DNA from: Pseudomonas wuhanensis
Lineage (GTDB): Bacteria; Pseudomonadota; Gammaproteobacteria; Pseudomonadales; Pseudomonadaceae
NCBI RefSeq assembly: GCF_030687395.1
Contig: NZ_CP117430.1
Coordinates: 4,216,001-4,280,000 of the forward strand
DNA: 64,000 nucleotides
Direction: 5' to 3'
The position numbers and the translations under genes were made by a program. Within the stretch, counting starts at the first letter, position 1, and each line of letters starts with the position of its first letter. Shown piece after piece: positions 56,624 through 64,000 of the stretch. A model generated the notes under the pieces. The model did no database searches, was not told the DNA's origin, and was given only the letters and a program-made list of their open reading frames with translations.

Positions 56624-57550
56624 ATGTATGAATTGAGGGTGTTGAATGGGCTGCACCAGGGAGCGGCACTGCCATTGGTTGGTGATCAGTGGGACATTGG
56701 CTCGGACGCTGAGCTGGACCTGGCCCTGTACGATCCAGGCGTGGCGGGTCTGCACTGTCGCTTGCAACGTGTTCATGACCAGTGGCAATTGCACGCCATG
56801 GACAGCGTCGTCTGCAACGAACAGGGTCATGGTCAGGCCGTGATACACCTTACGCCCCATCTAAAATTCACGCTGGGTACCGTTTGGCTTTGCTTGGCAC
56901 ACGCACAAGAAGCCTGGGACGATTGCCCAACACTCTTGCCCCAAAATGAAGATCTGACGCTCCTCTCTGGCAGCGCTAGTCACCTTGAAAAAGCAACCGT
57001 GCGGTCCCGTGTATTTAACCGGGTCAGCGGCGTGGTCCTCGGTCTTCTGATCGGCGTCGTAGGCAGTGCCTGGAGCTTAACCCGTCCGGTAACGTCCGTA
57101 GCCCCTCAACCTGTGGCAAGTGAGGAACCCTTGGTTAAGGCTCCACTGGACAGTGTTCCAGGGCCAGATCGTATCGAGGACGCGCGGCGCCATCTCATCA
57201 CGATGCTCAAGGAACGCCTGCTCGATCAAGTGTCGTTGCACCAGACGCCCGAAGGTTTGACGCTCACTGGTCATCTTGATGGTGAATCACTGCAGGTCTA
57301 CCTACGCATGCTAGAACAGTTCAAAGATCGCTACCCCTCCTCCATATCGCTCGTTGACAACGTGTCGACCTCGAGTACCGGCTTGCCTTTCGTCATTGTG
57401 CAGATCATGGCCGGTCCGCTGGCCCACTTGGTCATTGCTGACGGCCAGAGGCTTTACATCGGCGATGAGCGACAAGGTTTGCGCCTGACCCGGATCGATG
57501 ACCACAGGATCAGATTCGAAGGCGACCGACATTTCGAGGTTCACTGGTGA
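56624..57550 (+). CDS. hrpQ: T3SS inner ring protein HrpQ (SctD)
   Basis: 308 aa. Cytoplasmic FHA-like domain (GAALPLVGDQWDIGSDAELD then AGLHCRLQR), one membrane segment VVLGLLIGVVGSAWSL (about 130-147), periplasmic ring-building repeats. 18 bp after hrcV; overlaps hrcN by 4 bp. Confidence 0.92.
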   Translation: MYELRVLNGLHQGAALPLVGDQWDIGSDAELDLALYDPGVAGLHCRLQRVHDQWQLHAMDSVVCNEQGHGQAVIHLTPHLKFTLGTVWLCLAHAQEAWDDCPTLLPQNEDLTLLSGSASHLEKATVRSRVFNRVSGVVLGLLIGVVGSAWSLTRPVTSVAPQPVASEEPLVKAPLDSVPGPDRIEDARRHLITMLKERLLDQVSLHQTPEGLTLTGHLDGESLQVYLRMLEQFKDRYPSSISLVDNVSTSSTGLPFVIVQIMAGPLAHLVIADGQRLYIGDERQGLRLTRIDDHRIRFEGDRHFEVHW

Positions 57551-58899
57551 ACGCGGCGCTGGCGCAGTGGACAGCCATGCAACAGGCACGCTTGGCCAAT
57601 TTTTCTGCCGTCACTACCAGCGGTCGGGTAAGCGCTGTGAGCGGCATTCTGCTGCAATGTCAGATTCCGGCCGCCAGAATTGGAGATCTCTGCGAAGTCA
57701 GCAAGGCCGACGGCAGCCTGATGTTGGCCGAAATCGTCGGTTTCACCACCGAGTGCACGTTACTCAGCGCTCTCGGTACCCCGGACGGTATTCAGGTAGG
57801 CGCTCGCATACAGCCACTGGGTATCAGTCATCGCATCGGTGTCGACGACAGCCTGCTGGGGAGCGTGCTGGATGGCTTTGGCCGTCCCCTGCAAGGCAAC
57901 GCCACAGGAGCATTCGCTGGGCCAAACGATCGGCGTGTGACCTTGCCGGTTATCGCCGACGCAATACCGGCGACCCTGCGCCCACGCATAACTCAAGCAC
58001 TTCCCACCGGCATTCGTGCCATCGACGGGCCCCTTCTGCTCGGCGAGGGGCAGCGCGTCGGGTTGTTCGCGGGCGCCGGTTGTGGCAAGACGACACTGAT
58101 GGCCGAACTTGCGCGCAACATGGGATGCGACGTGATTGTGTTTGGTCTGATCGGGGAACGGGGTCGAGAGCTGCGGGAGTTCCTTGATCACGAGCTCGAT
58201 GAGACGTTGCGCCAACGGTCGGTATTGATCTGCGCGACTTCGGATCGATCGAGCATGGAGCGCGCACGTGCCGCGTTCACAGCGACCGCCATCGCCGAGG
58301 CCTATCGAGCTGAGGGGCGCAAAGTATTGCTGCTTATCGACTCATTAACCCGCTTTGCTCGTGCTCAGCGGGAAATAGGCATTGCAGCGGGCGAGCCTCT
58401 GGGTCGAGGCGGATTACCCCCATCCGTTTACACCTTGCTCCCCAGACTCGTGGAGCGGGCAGGCATGAGCGAAAGCGGCTCGATCACAGCGCTTTACACG
58501 GTGCTCATCGAACAGGATTCCATGAACGATCCAGTGGCCGACGAAGTGCGCTCGCTGTTGGACGGCCATATTGTGTTATCGCGCAAATTGGCCGAACGCG
58601 GCCACTATCCAGCCATTGATGTGCAGGCCAGCATCAGCAGGGTGCTCAGTAACGTGAGTGGACGAGAGCATCAGCAAGCCAACAACCGATTGCGTCGGCT
58701 GATGGCTTGCTATCGCCAGGTGGAAATGCTTTTGCGGCTGGGCGAATACCAGCCGGGCGGCGATCCTGTGACCGATTGTGCCGTGCAACTCAACGATTCG
58801 ATCAATGGTTTTCTGCAGCAGGACCTGCGTGAACCGGTGCCGCTGCAGGACACGCTGGATGCGCTGATGCACCTGACTTCGCAATTGCCGGAGGCGTAA
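57547..58899 (+). CDS. hrcN: T3SS ATPase HrcN (SctN)
   Basis: 450 aa. Walker A GAGCGKTTL (about 177), VFGLIGERGRELREF, Walker B VLLLIDSLTRFARAQREIG, then VYTLLPRLVERAG. Hexameric ATPase that unfolds cargo at the gate. GTG start overlapping hrpQ; ends at the hrpO ATG (TAATG). Confidence 0.97.
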   Translation: MNAALAQWTAMQQARLANFSAVTTSGRVSAVSGILLQCQIPAARIGDLCEVSKADGSLMLAEIVGFTTECTLLSALGTPDGIQVGARIQPLGISHRIGVDDSLLGSVLDGFGRPLQGNATGAFAGPNDRRVTLPVIADAIPATLRPRITQALPTGIRAIDGPLLLGEGQRVGLFAGAGCGKTTLMAELARNMGCDVIVFGLIGERGRELREFLDHELDETLRQRSVLICATSDRSSMERARAAFTATAIAEAYRAEGRKVLLLIDSLTRFARAQREIGIAAGEPLGRGGLPPSVYTLLPRLVERAGMSESGSITALYTVLIEQDSMNDPVADEVRSLLDGHIVLSRKLAERGHYPAIDVQASISRVLSNVSGREHQQANNRLRRLMACYRQVEMLLRLGEYQPGGDPVTDCAVQLNDSINGFLQQDLREPVPLQDTLDALMHLTSQLPEA

Positions 58900-59354
58900 T
58901 GGACGAAGTACTGGAAGAAGATCCGCGGCAAATAGAGCTGGAGCAGGTGATTGCTGTTCTGACCCCCCTGCGACAGCATCGACTGGCTCGGGCCGAACGC
59001 GATTTACATCGAGCGAAAGACGATCTGAAGGCAATGGAGGAGCAACTGGTGAAGGCTCGTGCGCTATTGGATCAAATGCACGAAGAACAGCAAGAACGTC
59101 GACGAACGCTGGCTCAAATGCATCTGCAGCAAACCACGAAACGGACCACCATCGATCAATGGCGCGCCGAAGAGCAACGCATGCTCGATCGAATCGCAAA
59201 ACGGCGTCAGGACATCGACGAGCAGTCTTTGAGCATCGACGCGCAGAAAACCCTACTCGAACAATTTCGCCAAGCCGCCACAGCACGACAGCGTGCGGTA
59301 GAAAAGTTGGCCTGTCTGAGTGAAGCCCTGAATGACGGAATCGAAGCCAAATGA
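58899..59354 (+). CDS. hrpO: T3SS stalk protein HrpO (SctO, FliJ-like)
   Basis: 151 aa, almost entirely coiled coil (LEQVIAVLTPLRQHRLARAE ... ATARQRAVEKLACLSEALND). It couples HrcN to HrcV, as FliJ does. Overlaps hrcN and hrpP by a few bases. Confidence 0.9.
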   Translation: MDEVLEEDPRQIELEQVIAVLTPLRQHRLARAERDLHRAKDDLKAMEEQLVKARALLDQMHEEQQERRRTLAQMHLQQTTKRTTIDQWRAEEQRMLDRIAKRRQDIDEQSLSIDAQKTLLEQFRQAATARQRAVEKLACLSEALNDGIEAK

Positions 59355-59887
59355 GTACTCCCATCAAGCCCACGGCGCATTCGCCATCCAGAATATCACC
59401 TATTGAACGCCCGACAGTCCAGGACGTTCATCGACCTGGTCAAGCCGCAACGCGTCGGGGCGAATCCGACAAGATCCGCCCCACTGCAGCTGGACAGTCC
59501 GCGGATCAAGTATTACCGGCAGACGGCCTGCTATTCGCGCAACTACTGATGCCTCCCGGGGGCGCCCTCTCCGATAACGCATCTGAAGGCGGGTTCGGTG
59601 TGCCGTTACAGTCTGAGGTCATGATGGCGCAGTTGGTGGACGAACTGGTCTGCCAACTGCCGCTCCAGGCCGAACACCCATTTAATTTCACGCTATCAAT
59701 GCCACACCTGGGCAAGGTCCAGGTCAAGGCTAATAAAAACGCCACTCATTGGGCTATCGAACTGAGCTTTGACCGCCCCGATACGCTTACCCGCCTGCAA
59801 TCCCGTCAAGGTACTTGCGAACAGGCACTCACTCAGGCTCTGCGACATCCGGTACAGCTGTCTATGCATGAAGCCTCAGAACAGTGA
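59351..59887 (+). CDS. hrpP: T3SS substrate-switch / ruler protein HrpP (SctP)
   Basis: 178 aa. Pro/Gln-rich N-terminus (STPIKPTAHSPSRISPIERP) and a C-terminal globular domain (HPFNFTLSMPHLGKVQVKAN, LTRLQSRQGTCEQALTQALR) in the position of the SctP/FliK switch domain. It sets pilus length and switches export. Overlaps hrcQa. Confidence 0.88.
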   Translation: MSTPIKPTAHSPSRISPIERPTVQDVHRPGQAATRRGESDKIRPTAAGQSADQVLPADGLLFAQLLMPPGGALSDNASEGGFGVPLQSEVMMAQLVDELVCQLPLQAEHPFNFTLSMPHLGKVQVKANKNATHWAIELSFDRPDTLTRLQSRQGTCEQALTQALRHPVQLSMHEASEQ

Positions 59888-60594
59888 CAGCGCTAGGGCT
59901 GCGCAGCGTCAGCAACCTGGCTGCTCAGGCTTCTCGTCTACTGGGGCGGGGGTTGACGCTGGACTTTGAAGCAAGGGGCCTGGGGGGCAGCATCAGGCTC
60001 GAGCCGAGTGAGCACTGCATCGGTCCCGGAGAAGACGCAGTGCTTCTTGACAGCGCCATCGGGCCAATTCGACTGAGTGACGCAGGTGCCGTTCTTAGCC
60101 TGCTGGGGAACTTGCCGGTGGTGGTTCAAGGCCCGTATCAGGCGTGGTACTGGCAACTCGTCAATCAGCAACTGAGTACTCCGATAACAGCACTGCTAGC
60201 ACCGATAGTGCCAATTTTGGAAGACGTGATCGGGGTCGAATACGAAATCGGTTGCCGATTGCAAGTGCGCTTGGGAGAAGAGTGCGTCCACGCCATATTC
60301 AGCACCTCCCCCGCCTCTTTGCTGCGCCTGCTCGAGGGCGCGCGCTGGCAGGCCGAAGAACATCACCTCGGCGATGACTGGGATGTCTCCCAGCCCTTAG
60401 TAATTGGCGAAGTGGCGCTAACTGTTGAGCAGTTCGAGTCCCTGCGCCCGGCGGATGTATTGCTGCCTTCCATTAGCTATTTCGATATCGATGGCGAAGG
60501 CCGGTTGGACTTCGGTGGCCTCCATTGGACAGTCGCTGCACAGGCACATGCCACACGAATAGTTGTACGACTGACTCACGAGGAAATCTTTTAA
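59884..60594 (+). CDS. hrcQa: T3SS C-ring protein HrcQa (SctQ N-terminal part)
   Basis: 236 aa from GTG 59884. P. syringae-type split C-ring protein; the C-terminal part (RPADVLLPSISYFDIDGEGR, ARIVVRLTHEE-like end) leads to hrcQb. Forms the sorting platform with HrcQb. Confidence 0.9.
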   Translation: MTALGLRSVSNLAAQASRLLGRGLTLDFEARGLGGSIRLEPSEHCIGPGEDAVLLDSAIGPIRLSDAGAVLSLLGNLPVVVQGPYQAWYWQLVNQQLSTPITALLAPIVPILEDVIGVEYEIGCRLQVRLGEECVHAIFSTSPASLLRLLEGARWQAEEHHLGDDWDVSQPLVIGEVALTVEQFESLRPADVLLPSISYFDIDGEGRLDFGGLHWTVAAQAHATRIVVRLTHEEIF

Positions 60595-60595
60595 A

Positions 60596-60961
60596 ATGGC
60601 AAACGATGAACTGGATCAGGAAGACTTGCCGGAAAACCCTGATGAAGACTTCATGCAGGAGCAGTATGAGGATGAGGATGACGACGAGGAAGAACGTGAG
60701 TCACCAGAGCAAAGTCTCGCCTCGCTGACGCTTGATCCGTTGAGTCAGATGTCTCTGGAGTTCACTCTGCGGTGTGGAATCTTGACGCTGACCCTCGGTG
60801 AGCTGCGCAGACTCGCGCCTGGCGTGATCCTGGAAGTGGCCGGCATCGCCCCAGGGCACGCGACCTTGTGCAAAGGCGATCGGGTGGTAGCCCATGGTGA
60901 GTTGGTCGACGTGGACGGGCGTTTGGGTCTGCAGATTACCCGACTGGCACCCCTGTCATGA
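60596..60961 (+). CDS. hrcQb: T3SS C-ring protein HrcQb (SctQ C-terminal SPOA domain)
   Basis: 121 aa. Very acidic N-terminus ([20 protein letters not shown] then EDDDEEER) and a SpoA/FliN domain ([40 protein letters not shown]). Starts 1 bp after hrcQa; overlaps hrcR. Confidence 0.93.
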   Translation: MANDELDQEDLPENPDEDFMQEQYEDEDDDEEERESPEQSLASLTLDPLSQMSLEFTLRCGILTLTLGELRRLAPGVILEVAGIAPGHATLCKGDRVVAHGELVDVDGRLGLQITRLAPLS

Positions 60962-61611
60962 TAATGGACGGGATGAATCCCATACTGCTTGCGCTGTTTC
61001 TGGGCGCGATGTCGCTGATCCCCTTCATGTTGATCGTCTGCACAGCCTTTCTGAAAATTGCGATGACACTGCTAATCACCCGCAATGCGATAGGGGTTCA
61101 ACAGGTACCGCCGAACATGGCGCTATATGGCATTGCGTTGGCCGCAACTATGTTTGTGATGGCGCCGGTCGTGCACGAGATACAGCAACGGCTAGAACAG
61201 AACCCATTTGAAGCTGGTGATACCGAACAATTCAAGGCAAGTGCCGCCAGGGTGATCGAACCTTTGCAGCGGTTCATGACGCGTAATACCGACCCGGACG
61301 TGATTACCCATTTGCTGGATAACACTCAACGAATGTGGCCCAAGGAAATGGCCGACAAGGCGTCCAAAGAAGATTTGATGCTGGTCATACCGGCTTTTGT
61401 GTTATCCGAGCTCCAGGCCGGATTCGAAATCGGTTTTCTCATCTATATCCCTTTTATCGTTATTGACTTGATCATTTCCAACCTCCTGTTGGCGTTAGGC
61501 ATGCAGATGGTTTCCCCCATGACTATTTCACTACCGCTCAAGCTATTACTTTTTGTGCTGGTAGAGGGTTGGACACGCCTTCTCGACAGCCTTTTTTATT
61601 CTTACCTTTGA
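60958..61611 (+). CDS. hrcR: T3SS export apparatus HrcR (FliP/SctR)
   Basis: 217 aa with four membrane segments. Family motif [20 protein letters not shown] with [13 protein letters not shown]-terminal [20 protein letters not shown]. Pentamer of the export gate. Overlaps the hrcQb stop. Confidence 0.96.
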   Translation: MIMDGMNPILLALFLGAMSLIPFMLIVCTAFLKIAMTLLITRNAIGVQQVPPNMALYGIALAATMFVMAPVVHEIQQRLEQNPFEAGDTEQFKASAARVIEPLQRFMTRNTDPDVITHLLDNTQRMWPKEMADKASKEDLMLVIPAFVLSELQAGFEIGFLIYIPFIVIDLIISNLLLALGMQMVSPMTISLPLKLLLFVLVEGWTRLLDSLFYSYL

Positions 61612-61619
61612 GGTCAACC

Positions 61620-61886
61620 GTGGAAGCGATGGCGTTGTTCAAGCAAGGCATGTTTCTAGTGATCATTCTCACGGCTCCACCCTTGGGGGTTGCCGTGCTG
61701 GTTGGCGTGATAGCGTCACTCTTGCAGGCCCTCTTGCAGATTCAGGACCAGACCCTGCCTTTTGCCGTAAAACTGGCTGCAGTCGGGCTGACGCTGTCCA
61801 TGACCGGCCGCTGGATCGGCGTGGAGTTGATTCAGTTCATCAATCTGGCCTTTGACTTGATCGCCCGCACTGGAGGCCGACACTAG
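61620..61886 (+). CDS. hrcS: T3SS export apparatus HrcS (FliQ/SctS)
   Basis: 88 aa from GTG 61620 with GAGGTC 9 bp before, giving the family's normal length; a longer upstream frame overlaps hrcR and is rejected. Two membrane segments (FLVIILTAPPLGVAVLVGVI, FAVKLAAVGLTLSMTGRWIG) with the conserved QALLQIQDQTLPF loop. Confidence 0.95.
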   Translation: MEAMALFKQGMFLVIILTAPPLGVAVLVGVIASLLQALLQIQDQTLPFAVKLAAVGLTLSMTGRWIGVELIQFINLAFDLIARTGGRH

Positions 61887-62681
61887 ATGCCCAACGATGC
61901 TCAGGAGGCTTTTGAACTAATGCTGGGTATCGGGCTCGCCATGGCACGTCTGCTGCCTTGCATGATGCTGGTTCCCGCCTTCTGCTTCAAATACCTGAAA
62001 GGGCCGCTGCGTTATGCAGTGGTCGTGGCAGTGGCGATGGTGCCAGGCCCTTCGATTGGCCAGGCCCTTACCCGTCATCAAGACAACTTGTTCGTCATCG
62101 GTGGGCTACTGATTAAGGAAATCATTCTGGGCACACTCCTTGGCCTACTGCTCTATGCCCCGTTCTGGATGTTCGCATCAGTGGGTGCCTTGCTGGACAG
62201 CCAGCGCGGCGCACTCAGTGGCGGCCAGATCAATCCGTCGTTGGGACCGGATGCTACCCCATTGGGTGAGTTGTTCCAGGAAATGCTGATCATGCTGGTC
62301 ATCCTGTCAGGCGGACTTTCGCTACTGACCCAAGTAATCTGGGACAGTTACAGCATTTGGCCGCCTACGTCCTGGTTCCCCGGCATGACAAAGGATGGCC
62401 TTGACCTATTCCTTGATCAACTCAGTCGGACCCTGCAACACATGATGCTGTACGCCGCGCCCTTTATTGGACTGCTTTTACTCATTGAGGCGGCTTTTGC
62501 GATGATCGGCCTGTACGCGCAGCAACTGAACGTCTCGATTCTGGCAATGCCAGCCAAAAGCATAGCAGGCCTGGCCTTTCTCTTGATCTATCTACCGGCC
62601 TTAATAGATCTGGGGGAAGGTGAGCTGTCTGCATTGCTGGACTTGAAATCGCTTTTGCCGCAGTTGGTTCAAGTCCCATGA
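61887..62681 (+). CDS. hrcT: T3SS export apparatus HrcT (FliR/SctT)
   Basis: 264 aa, six or so membrane segments. LLPCMMLVPAFCFKYLKGPL, GALLDSQRGALSGGQINPSL (conserved FliR-type segment) and SIAGLAFLLIYLPALIDLG. Starts directly after the hrcS stop; overlaps hrcU. Confidence 0.95.
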   Translation: MPNDAQEAFELMLGIGLAMARLLPCMMLVPAFCFKYLKGPLRYAVVVAVAMVPGPSIGQALTRHQDNLFVIGGLLIKEIILGTLLGLLLYAPFWMFASVGALLDSQRGALSGGQINPSLGPDATPLGELFQEMLIMLVILSGGLSLLTQVIWDSYSIWPPTSWFPGMTKDGLDLFLDQLSRTLQHMMLYAAPFIGLLLLIEAAFAMIGLYAQQLNVSILAMPAKSIAGLAFLLIYLPALIDLGEGELSALLDLKSLLPQLVQVP

Positions 62682-63754
62682 CCGAGAAAACAAAACCAGC
62701 CACACCCAAACAGCTGCGTGACGCCAGGGAAAAAGGTCAGGTTGGGCAAAGCCAAGACTTCAGTAAAGTGCTGGTGCTGCTCATGGTGAGCGAAGTTACA
62801 CTTAACCTGGCAGAGGAAAGCATGGTGCGCTTGCAGCGGATGCTGGCGCTTCCGCTTGACCATGCCGGCGAACCTTTTATGGGTACAGTCGCTCGGATCA
62901 GCAGCGAAAGCGCGACGGTATTGATCAGTTTTATTCTTTGCAGTGTCGGTGTCGCAGTCATCACTCGAATGATAGGCACGTGGATGCAAATCGGCTTTCT
63001 GTTCGCCCCAAAAGCGTTGGCGCCGACGCTTGAAAGGCTCAGCCCGTTAGGGCAAGCGAAACAAATGCTTTCAATGCAGAACCTAACCACGTTAACGCTG
63101 AGCATACTCAAAGCGGCGGCCATTGCAATTACGCTGTATGTATTGATCAAACCGGCGCTTAGTACGCTCATCCTGTTAGCTTATTCTGATCTGAATACTT
63201 ATTGGCGTTCGCTGGTGCAAGAATTCCGCCATATATTGCGTTCCACTCTTGGCCTGCTACTGGTCATCGGCGTGATCGACTTCGCCGTGCAAAAATATTT
63301 CCACGCTAAAAAGATGCGAACCAGTACTGAAGATATACAGAAAGAACACAAACAAGCCGAAGGTGATCCGCATGTCAAAGGTCACCGTCAACAGCTGGCA
63401 CGCCAGTTGTCCAATGAGGCCCCGAGCGCACCCCGCCCATCTGTAGACACCGCGGACCTGGTAATCGTCAACCCGACCCACTACGCCGTTGCCCTGTATT
63501 ATCGCCCGGGCGAAACCCCTTTGCCGTTAATTCATCGCAAGGGTATGGGCGACGAAGCCCTGGACATAATCGCCCTTGCCAAGCGCGCGAAAATCCCGGT
63601 CATACAGAGTATCTGGCTTGCCCGGACACTCTATAAAGTCAACGAAGGCAGGTATATCCCACGCCCTACTCTTCTCGCTGTCGCGCATATATATCAAGTT
63701 GTTCGCCAGCTGACAGACGTTCCGAATGAAGTTATTCGGGTCACAGATGCCTGA
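62678..63754 (+). CDS. hrcU: T3SS export switch protein HrcU (FlhB/SctU)
   Basis: 358 aa. Four N-terminal membrane segments, then a cytoplasmic domain with the self-cleavage motif VIVNPTHYAVAL (about 264). Starts TEKTKPATPKQLRDAREKGQ, typical of the family. Last gene of the operon; 67 bp of AT-rich DNA follows before the next ORF. No clear terminator seen. Confidence 0.97.
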   Translation: MTEKTKPATPKQLRDAREKGQVGQSQDFSKVLVLLMVSEVTLNLAEESMVRLQRMLALPLDHAGEPFMGTVARISSESATVLISFILCSVGVAVITRMIGTWMQIGFLFAPKALAPTLERLSPLGQAKQMLSMQNLTTLTLSILKAAAIAITLYVLIKPALSTLILLAYSDLNTYWRSLVQEFRHILRSTLGLLLVIGVIDFAVQKYFHAKKMRTSTEDIQKEHKQAEGDPHVKGHRQQLARQLSNEAPSAPRPSVDTADLVIVNPTHYAVALYYRPGETPLPLIHRKGMGDEALDIIALAKRAKIPVIQSIWLARTLYKVNEGRYIPRPTLLAVAHIYQVVRQLTDVPNEVIRVTDA

Positions 63755-63820
63755 GTCATTCATATGTTTGTCATGTATATAATGCTTAATAAGGTCTAAT
63801 GTCTGCGCGGAATCAGAACA

Positions 63821-64000
63821 ATGAATTCACGATTTCGATCGACCTTTATTTCGCCGGCGACCTTGCGCCATTCAACAGAGGCGCACCACTGGCTTCAAGA
63901 GGCTGCTTTGTACCTGGGTGTCTGCGATGGCGAAGCGCAGATCTTCACCGAGACAGGTCTCCTGAGACTGCCAGGTATGTCCATCCAGTTGCGGCTGTGG
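63821..64000 (+). CDS. partial ORF after hrcU, possible T3SS chaperone
   Basis: Runs off the window. 60 codons from ATG 63821 (MNSRFRSTFISPATLRHSTE), then HHWLQEAALYLGVCDG and a beta-rich stretch GLLRLPGMSIQLRLW. A first helix followed by strands fits class I effector chaperones (ShcE/ShcM type) or HrpV. In standard P. syringae clusters the next gene, hrpV, is convergent to hrcU; here the better reading is co-directional, though a minus frame also ends at 63872. If it is a chaperone, an effector gene should follow, as in single-locus hrp islands that carry avrE inside the cluster. Confidence 0.45.
   Translation, partial: MNSRFRSTFISPATLRHSTEAHHWLQEAALYLGVCDGEAQIFTETGLLRLPGMSIQLRLW

Overview
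The window comes from a plant-associated Pseudomonas of the P. syringae / P. viridiflava / P. cichorii type. The evidence is a complete block of group I hrp/hrc type III secretion (T3SS) genes, the ECF sigma factor HrpL, several perfect hrp boxes (GGAACC/T-N15-16-CCACNNA), many effector-like genes and Pseudomonas flagellar genes. Compared from memory with DC3000, HrpL is clearly diverged, so I would not assign it to a core P. syringae pathovar.

Layout. 1-8 kb: an HrpL-type alpha/beta-hydrolase effector gene (frameshifted), a mirror-image pair of IS copies, a truncated OTU-like effector and a pile of broken IS elements. 8-21.6 kb: a nitroreductase, then a LysR regulator and a PnbB-like lyase that together resemble a 4-nitrobenzoate pathway, split apart by IS30 copies and by an effector island. 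That island holds a Cys-His-Asp effector with an hrp box inside a Tn3-type remnant, an F-box-like effector fragment, and an operon (translocator, lytic transglycosylase, polysaccharide lyase) under a perfect hrp box. 21.6-29 kb: IS3, IS30 and Tn3 elements, a prophage-like methyltransferase fragment, and an inverted partial duplication of the lyase region. 29-36 kb: a tandem duplication of a nuclear-effector-like gene with 54-residue repeats, an IS91 element carrying an ORF-less group II intron, and another effector candidate. 36-41 kb: IS6 and IS21 remnants, tyrosine recombinases, a fourth IS30 copy that truncates fliA, and fleN. 41-50.4 kb: an unidentified effector-like gene, an intact IS256 element, remnants of an accessory cassette (AAA+/DUF1257/DUF2997-like) broken by IS66, and nested IS3/IS30. 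50.4-64 kb: a HopM1-like gene, hrpL, then hrpJ-hrcV-hrpQ-hrcN-hrpO-hrpP-hrcQa-hrcQb-hrcR-hrcS-hrcT-hrcU as one tightly overlapping operon.

How it works together. HrpL reads the hrp boxes. The hrpJ-hrcU operon builds the export apparatus, ATPase complex and C-ring. The island operon probably supplies wall-penetration and translocon helpers, and the effector genes supply cargo. IS traffic has duplicated, fused, inverted and truncated effector genes, so much of the left 50 kb is an effector-shuffling zone rather than stable coding sequence.

Best candidate for an undescribed system: the 54-residue repeat effector (29.8-32.5 kb), with variable residues confined to two short windows per repeat, NLS-like basic clusters, and repeat-number variation between adjacent copies. 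All family names are from reading the translations; no database search was run.
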